Shown one piece after another: positions 16,133 to 19,910 of a stretch of DNA of 19,910 nucleotides (positions within the stretch are counted from its first letter, which is position 1; the number at the start of each line of letters is the position of its first letter). The position numbers and the translations under genes were made by a program. Origin of the DNA: JBBDRW01 sp040905265 (GTDB lineage Bacteria; Bacteroidota; Rhodothermia; Balneolales; Balneolaceae). The notes below the pieces were generated by a model that did not search any database, was not told the DNA's origin, and saw nothing but the letters and a program-made list of their open reading frames with translations. Location: assembly GCA_040905265.1 (NCBI GenBank), contig JBBDRW010000154.1, positions 1-19,910 on the forward strand. The letters run 5' to 3'.

Positions 16133-17254
16133 GACGCTTCGGTTCGTGCAGATATGGAGAGCAGATACGCATTGATGAAACCATCCAGATCACCATCCAT
16201 GACACCATCCACGTCACTGGTCTCAAACTCGGTTCGGTGATCCTTCACCATGTTATAGGGATGGAATACATAGGAACGGATTTGCGAACCCCACTCATTT
16301 TTGTTCTTGGAATCTTCGAGCTTCTCCTTCTCTCTCTGCCGAATACTTTTCTCCAATTCATAGATTTTCGACTTTAACAATACCATCGCCTTCTCTCTGT
16401 TCTGAAGTTGTGAACGCTCCTGCTGACACTCGGCAACGACCCGCTCCTCCGTACCGTCCGATAACTTTCCATTCCAGATAAGCCGCACACCGGTTTCAAC
16501 TTTGTTGACATTCTGACCGCCGGCTCCACTGGCATGAAACCGTTGCAGCTCCACCTCCGATTCATTGATGTCGACGTCAATTGTATCATCAATCACCGGT
16601 GAAACAAATACGGAACAGAACGAGGTGTGTCTGCGGGCGTTACTGTCAAACGGAGAGATCCTGACCAGGCGGTGGACACCGCTTTCTGCTTTTAAAAATC
16701 CGTATGCGTTTGGACCGCTGACCTCGATCGTTGCACTTTTCAGACCGGCAACTTCCCCCTGCTGGTACTCGAGAGTAGAAACTGAATAACCGTTGCGTTC
16801 TGCCCAGCGGGAATGCATTCGAAAAAGCATCACAGCCCAATCCTGACTCTCCGTTCCACCAGCTCCCGGATTGAACGTAAGTATCGCATCCCGATGGTCG
16901 TCCTGTCCGGTTAACATATTTGTTAGCTCCAGATCCTCAAGCCTTTTCCGGAAGGTTTCTGACTCTTTTTGAAGCTCCTCCTCTACGGGTTCGCCCTCGT
17001 CAAGAAATTGTTGATAGACCTGGATACTCTCCCGGAGCTGGTCAAGTTCATCCCAGCTCTCTACCAGACTCTTTTCATGGTCGATTTCCCTCATTACCTG
17101 GCTCGCCCTTTCCGGGTCATTCCAAAAGGCAGGGTCCTGTGTCTGCTCCTGTAACTCTATGATTCGTACTTTTCTTTGATCGTAGTCAAAGATACCCCCT
17201 GAGCGTATCGAGACGCTCGAATAGTTCAGGTAAATCTGCCATTTGATTGGTCAT
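16129..17254 (-). CDS. prfB: Peptide chain release factor 2, expressed by +1 programmed frameshift
   Basis: Recognises UGA and UAA stop codons and triggers peptidyl-tRNA hydrolysis. Two reading frames must be joined: a 22-codon leader starting at the ATG at 17254 (MTNQMADLPELFERLDTLRG-Y-L) ends in an in-frame TGA at 17186-17188; a +1 shift on CTT then continues as DYDQRKV... to 16129, giving about 374 residues (E. coli 365). The stop-codon recognition tripeptide SPF is at about 200-202 and the catalytic GGQ at about 245-247, both in RF2-specific contexts. An alternative ATG at 17242 would shorten the leader by four residues. A prediction from the long frame alone would miss the first 53 residues. 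The gene overlaps coaE. Confidence 0.97.
17185..17200 (-). promoter_or_regulatory. prfB: prfB programmed +1 frameshift site
   Basis: Reads AGGGGGTATCTTTGAC on the minus strand: internal Shine-Dalgarno-like AGGGGG, three-base spacer, slippery CTT and the poorly terminated TGA-C. This is identical to the E. coli prfB site. Scarcity of RF2 makes termination at TGA slow and allows the shift, so RF2 controls its own synthesis. Confidence 0.98.
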
Positions 17255-17288
17255 TATAACATTTCTCTATTGGTTACTTATAAAGGTT

Positions 17289-17337
17289 CGGGCAGAGCAT
17301 TGGATGGCAATTTTCAGCCAGAAGCAATCCCTGCCCG
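17289..17337. repeat. Imperfect stem-loop upstream of prfB
   Basis: CGGGCAG (17289-17295) pairs with CTGCCCG (17331-17337); inside, ATTG/CAAT and TGGC/GCCA extend the stem around an eight-base loop. It lies 35 bases upstream of the prfB ATG and has no T-run. Possible leader structure; function not apparent. Confidence 0.45.
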
Positions 17338-17350
17338 TCAGTCATACTCT

Positions 17351-17409
17351 GGAGCCTGTCGGACTTCCATCGAATCTGCTACCATCCCGTAAATCCGACG
17401 GACTCTTAG
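17351..17409. repeat. Shortened copy of the palindromic repeat (both ends, no centre)
   Basis: Begins GGAGCCTGTCGGACTT and ends with CCCGTAAATCCGACGGACTC then TTAG. These match the two ends of the reverse complement of the 168-bp element (14708-14875), while the long central stems are missing. The arms still pair with each other with a few mismatches. It sits between the terminator of the small upstream gene and prfB. Confidence 0.75.
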
Positions 17410-17455
17410 TGTCGTGTCAACACTAGGATAAAGATGAGCAGGGTGAACTGCAATG

Positions 17456-17489
17456 AAAAAACCGCCGAAATTTCTTCCGGCGGTTTTTT
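17456..17489. terminator. Bidirectional-type terminator after the ElaB/YqjD-like gene
   Basis: Perfect 12-base stem AAAAAACCGCCG/CGGCGGTTTTTT with a ten-base loop, giving six T on either strand. It starts 25 bases beyond the stop of the small minus-strand gene, which it most likely ends. Confidence 0.93.
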
Positions 17490-17513
17490 AAAAACTGAGA
17501 TGGGAAGTAAGCC

Positions 17514-17762
17514 TTAGCGGCTCAGTTTACCCAGTATGAACCCGATTAGCAATCCGCCCGCAACGGCAATACCTACACCCTGTTCCGGGTTGGCACGGAC
17601 ATATCGTCTGGCACTTCGATATTCATGCCTCAGATCGTTTTCAAGCCGATCCTTTTCACCGCGGAGTTTGTCCACCAGTTCTTCATAGGCATTTTCAAGA
17701 GATACTTTTTTCTCTTCCAATTCATCCAGTATTTCGTTCTTTTTTTTATTTACTTCGTCCAT
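17514..17762 (-). CDS. Small C-tail-anchored protein, ElaB/YqjD (DUF883)-like
   Basis: An 82-residue protein: a charged amphipathic/coiled-coil segment (about 3-56, rich in Glu/Lys) followed by YVRANPEQGVGIAVAGGLLIGFILGKLSR, a single glycine-rich membrane helix at about 62-79. This layout and the RANPEQGVGIA junction resemble the ElaB/YqjD family, whose E. coli members are inner-membrane proteins that bind ribosomes in stationary phase. The start at 17762 is chosen because AGGAG lies eight bases before it; in-frame starts further upstream (17849, 17807) lack such a site and add unconserved residues. Monocistronic, with a terminator just downstream. Confidence 0.85.
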   Translation of the reverse strand: MDEVNKKKNEILDELEEKKVSLENAYEELVDKLRGEKDRLENDLRHEYRSARRYVRANPEQGVGIAVAGGLLIGFILGKLSR

Positions 17763-17770
17763 GTCACTAT

Positions 17771-17775
17771 CTCCT
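17771..17775 (-). promoter_or_regulatory. Ribosome binding site deciding the start of the ElaB/YqjD-like gene
   Basis: AGGAG eight bases before the ATG at 17762, one of the strongest Shine-Dalgarno sequences in the window. It argues against the longer upstream reading. Confidence 0.75.
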
Positions 17776-17889
17776 GTTTGATTTTGGGTTTTTTCTTTTC
17801 GCACCATATAACCTGTCTGTTTGGAGGCTTTGCAATATCGGTTTTCCAAAGCCTGCTATTAGTTGTCAGTACCTGAAAACGGTTTTTTC

Positions 17890-17914
17890 GGCCAGAAAAT
17901 TCACTTATCTGGCC
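17890..17914. repeat. Hairpin between the ABC exporter and the ElaB/YqjD-like gene
   Basis: GGCCAGA/TCTGGCC seven-base stem with an 11-base loop. On the minus strand it is followed by an A-run, not a T-run, so it is not a standard terminator for the ABC gene. Apart from this and the repeat remnant at 18008-18042, the spacer 17776-18047 shows nothing recognisable. Confidence 0.4.
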
Positions 17915-18007
17915 ATGCAGTATGTAGATGTTCTGATCGTCATTCGTCTGACCGTACTTTCACTCCTTTGTCCGCATCTAACCGGATATTATCATATCTG
18001 TTGCCCA

Positions 18008-18042
18008 GGATTCTGTCGGACTTCCGTCCAATCTACCATGGC
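18008..18042. repeat. One-ended remnant of the palindromic repeat
   Basis: Resembles about 35 bases of one end of the 168-bp element, with the shared core CTGTCGGACTT followed by CGT--AATCTAC. The other end and the centre are not found nearby. It stops five bases short of the ABC exporter stop codon. Confidence 0.6.
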
Positions 18043-18047
18043 AGCTG

Positions 18048-19835
18048 TTATTTTGAACTGGCAACCGCTGATCCAGGCTTGTTTAACGCCTGCTCTTTGT
18101 ATTGTAACTCATATAACTTTTTATAAATTCCATCTTTTTTACTGATCAACTCCTGATGGGAACCGATTTCCCGAATCTCTCCCTTATGCATGACAAGAAT
18201 TTTGTCTGCTCCCTGAATTGTTGACAATCTGTGGGCAATGACAATGGACGTCCTCCCCTCCATCATCTTGTTACACGCCTTGGTTACCAACTCCTCCGTT
18301 TCTGAGTCGACACTGGAGGTTGCTTCATCGAGTATCAGTATATCCGGATCATAGACCATTGCACGAATAAAACAGATCAGTTGACGCTGTCCCATCGAGA
18401 GAGAGGCTCCCCGCTCCTGCAACAGGAAGTCATATCCATCAGGAAGTTTTTTAATGAATGTATGTGCTTCTGCACGTTTTGCCGCTTTTACAACCACCTC
18501 TCTGCTAATATCCGGGTTGCCGAGTGTAATATTGTCAAAGACTGTTCCTGAAAAGAGTGCATTATCCTGAAGTACCAGGGCAAAACGGGATCTGAGGTCT
18601 TGATGTGTAAGGTTTCGGATATCTACGCCATCCACCGAAATAGAGCCCTTCTCTACATCATAAAATCTCATCAACAAATTGATCAGAGTTGTTTTTCCGG
18701 ACCCTGTAGCCCCCACCACAGCAAGGTTTTCTCCCGGACTGACTTCAAAGTTGATATTCTTCAGGATGTATGGCTCCTCGTTCTTGTTATATTTGAACCA
18801 GACATCTTTGAACGCAATCAATCCCCGTGGATTTTCTATGAACTGTGGTTCTGATGGTTCGGGGACTCTGTTCTCCGTATCGAGTACATTGAAAATTCTT
18901 TCAGAAGAGGCGAGAGCCGACTGAAGTGTATTATACTTCTCCGAAAGGCCCTGTATCGGCCTGAAAAATTGACGAACATATTGTATAAAAGCCAGCAATA
19001 CGCCAAATGTAAGCTGATCCATCAGGGCACGAGCACCTCCGTACCAGACAACGAGTGCCATGGAGAGGCTGGCAAGCACTTCAACGACAGGCCAAAAAAT
19101 GGCAAAGTAGAAGATTGTCTGTATATGTGCCTCCCTGTGATCTCCGTTTATGGAAACAAACTTTCTCTTCTCCTTTTCTTCACGGTTAAAGAGCTGAACG
19201 ATCGACATTCCACTTATATGTTCCTGTACAAACGAGTTTAATTGAGCAATTCGGTCCCGAACTTCAAGGAACGAGACTCTCACCTTAGACTTGAACCAGA
19301 ACGTTGAGTAGAAAAGGATCGGGAGGACGAGTATGGAAATTACGGTTAACTCCCAGCTCATCATTATCATAAAATAGAGTATAAAGATGATCCGGAAGAG
19401 ATCACCGAGAATGTTTACCACACCGTCAGACAGGAGTTCACTGAGTGCTTCTATATCATTGGTGGTTCGTGTAATAAGCCTACCGATCGGATTACGGTCA
19501 AAAAACTGAACGTGAAGAGATTGAATCTTGTGGAAGACTGCATTCCGAAGGTTAAAGAGGGTTCCCTGCCCAAACCATCGCGTCAGATAGGTGTTTATTA
19601 CAAGGATGAGGAATTCGGACAGAAGTGCACCGGAAAGAAGTAGTATGATCCAGAGCAGACCTTCAAAGTCCCCGATTGCAATATAGTCATCCACTGCAAT
19701 CTGGGTAAGTTTCGGGCGGATCGTCCCCAAAAAGGCTGCAGAGAGTGTCAGCAGGAAGGCGAGCAGAACGTACCAGCGATATGGTTTCAGATAAAAGTAA
19801 AGCCGTCGAATTAAGACTGAATCGACGGCTTTGGA
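18048..19835 (-). CDS. ABC transporter, half exporter (MsbA/MdlB type), start unclear
   Basis: Membrane exporter subunit with an N-terminal six-helix domain fused to an ATPase domain, expected to work as a dimer. Counting from the TTG at 19730: Walker A GATGSGKTTL at 340-349, Q-loop VLQDN near 386, signature LSMGQ at 444-448 (LSGGQ in most relatives), Walker B ILILDEA at 464-470, H-loop histidine at 500. Exporter-like coding continues 35 codons upstream of that TTG (RRLYFYLKPYRWYVLLAFLL, first membrane helix) to an in-frame TAG at 19836-19838. No ATG or GTG exists there; a TTG at 19853 would give MSIFR then the TAG. The coordinates here mark the coding stretch after the TAG. The substrate cannot be told. 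Alternatives: rare start codon, nonsense mutation or sequence error. Confidence 0.85.
   Translation of the reverse strand, partial: SKAVDSVLIRRLYFYLKPYRWYVLLAFLLTLSAAFLGTIRPKLTQIAVDDYIAIGDFEGLLWIILLLSGALLSEFLILVINTYLTRWFGQGTLFNLRNAVFHKIQSLHVQFFDRNPIGRLITRTTNDIEALSELLSDGVVNILGDLFRIIFILYFMIMMSWELTVISILVLPILFYSTFWFKSKVRVSFLEVRDRIAQLNSFVQEHISGMSIVQLFNREEKEKRKFVSINGDHREAHIQTIFYFAIFWPVVEVLASLSMALVVWYGGARALMDQLTFGVLLAFIQYVRQFFRPIQGLSEKYNTLQSALASSERIFNVLDTENRVPEPSEPQFIENPRGLIAFKDVWFKYNKNEEPYILKNINFEVSPGENLAVVGATGSGKTTLINLLMRFYDVEKGSISVDGVDIRNLTHQDLRSRFALVLQDNALFSGTVFDNITLGNPDISREVVVKAAKRAEAHTFIKKLPDGYDFLLQERGASLSMGQRQLICFIRAMVYDPDILILDEATSSVDSETEELVTKACNKMMEGRTSIVIAHRLSTIQGADKILVMHKGEIREIGSHQELISKKDGIYKKLYELQYKEQALNKPGSAVASSK
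19799..19832 (-). terminator. Terminator-like hairpin overlapping the ABC exporter 5' end
   Basis: Perfect 11-base stem AAAGCCGTCGA/TCGACGGCTTT with a 12-base loop, followed on the minus strand by TTTACTTTTAT. It coincides with the first codons of the exporter coding stretch. It may be the terminator of a gene beyond the window, an attenuator for the exporter, or both. Upstream bases to 19910 show no ATG on the minus strand. Confidence 0.55.
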
Positions 19836-19910
19836 CTACCGGAATATACTCAAAACGGTATGTTCAATTAGAATCGATTAAAATCTTCGAATGGAGTACT
19901 AGGAGTAATA

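Noticed and set aside
17514..17849. Longer 111-residue reading of the ElaB/YqjD-like protein
   Set aside because: The extra N-terminal residues lack family resemblance, and a strong AGGAG marks the ATG at 17762 as the start.

Overview
This window looks like a chromosomal housekeeping segment from a bacterium of the Bacteroidota/Balneolota/Rhodothermota group. That placement is an inference from protein style: a short TruB without an obvious PUA extension, an IF2 with a very long acidic then basic linker, weak Shine-Dalgarno sequences and moderate GC. Almost every gene is on the minus strand, so transcription runs from high to low coordinates. The one exception is a small DUF192 lipoprotein gene on the plus strand.

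High-coordinate end (about 15.5-19.9 kb): an ABC-type half exporter with a disturbed start region, a small ElaB/YqjD-like membrane-anchored protein with its own terminator, and prfB (release factor 2) with a textbook +1 programmed frameshift. prfB overlaps coaE (dephospho-CoA kinase) by ATGA. The intergenic spaces here carry hairpins and two shortened copies of a repeat family.

Middle (about 14.6-15.5 kb): the DUF192 lipoprotein gene converges on coaE. It is separated from rimP by a spacer holding a 168-bp nested palindrome, which is the full-length member of the same repeat family. A terminator-like hairpin lies just upstream of rimP.

Core (about 5.0-14.6 kb): rimP-nusA-infB-rbfA-truB-ribF-rpsO-pnp, the translation/transcription/RNA-decay cluster, in an order close to that of Bacillus (ribF between truB and rpsO, an M16 peptidase after pnp). 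The ylxR and ylxQ genes often found between nusA and infB are absent. Strong intrinsic terminators follow rpsO and pnp.

Low-coordinate end (about 0-4.9 kb): an M16 zinc peptidase, asnS (with an extra coiled-coil segment), holA (TTG start), an ECF-type sigma factor, and an overlapping small gene that may encode a cognate regulator.

No tRNA, rRNA, CRISPR array, insertion sequence or phage gene was seen. The least explained features are the repeat family (three copies at different stages of decay), the start-codon-less ABC exporter with an in-frame TAG and a hairpin at its 5' end, and the possible attenuator in front of rimP.
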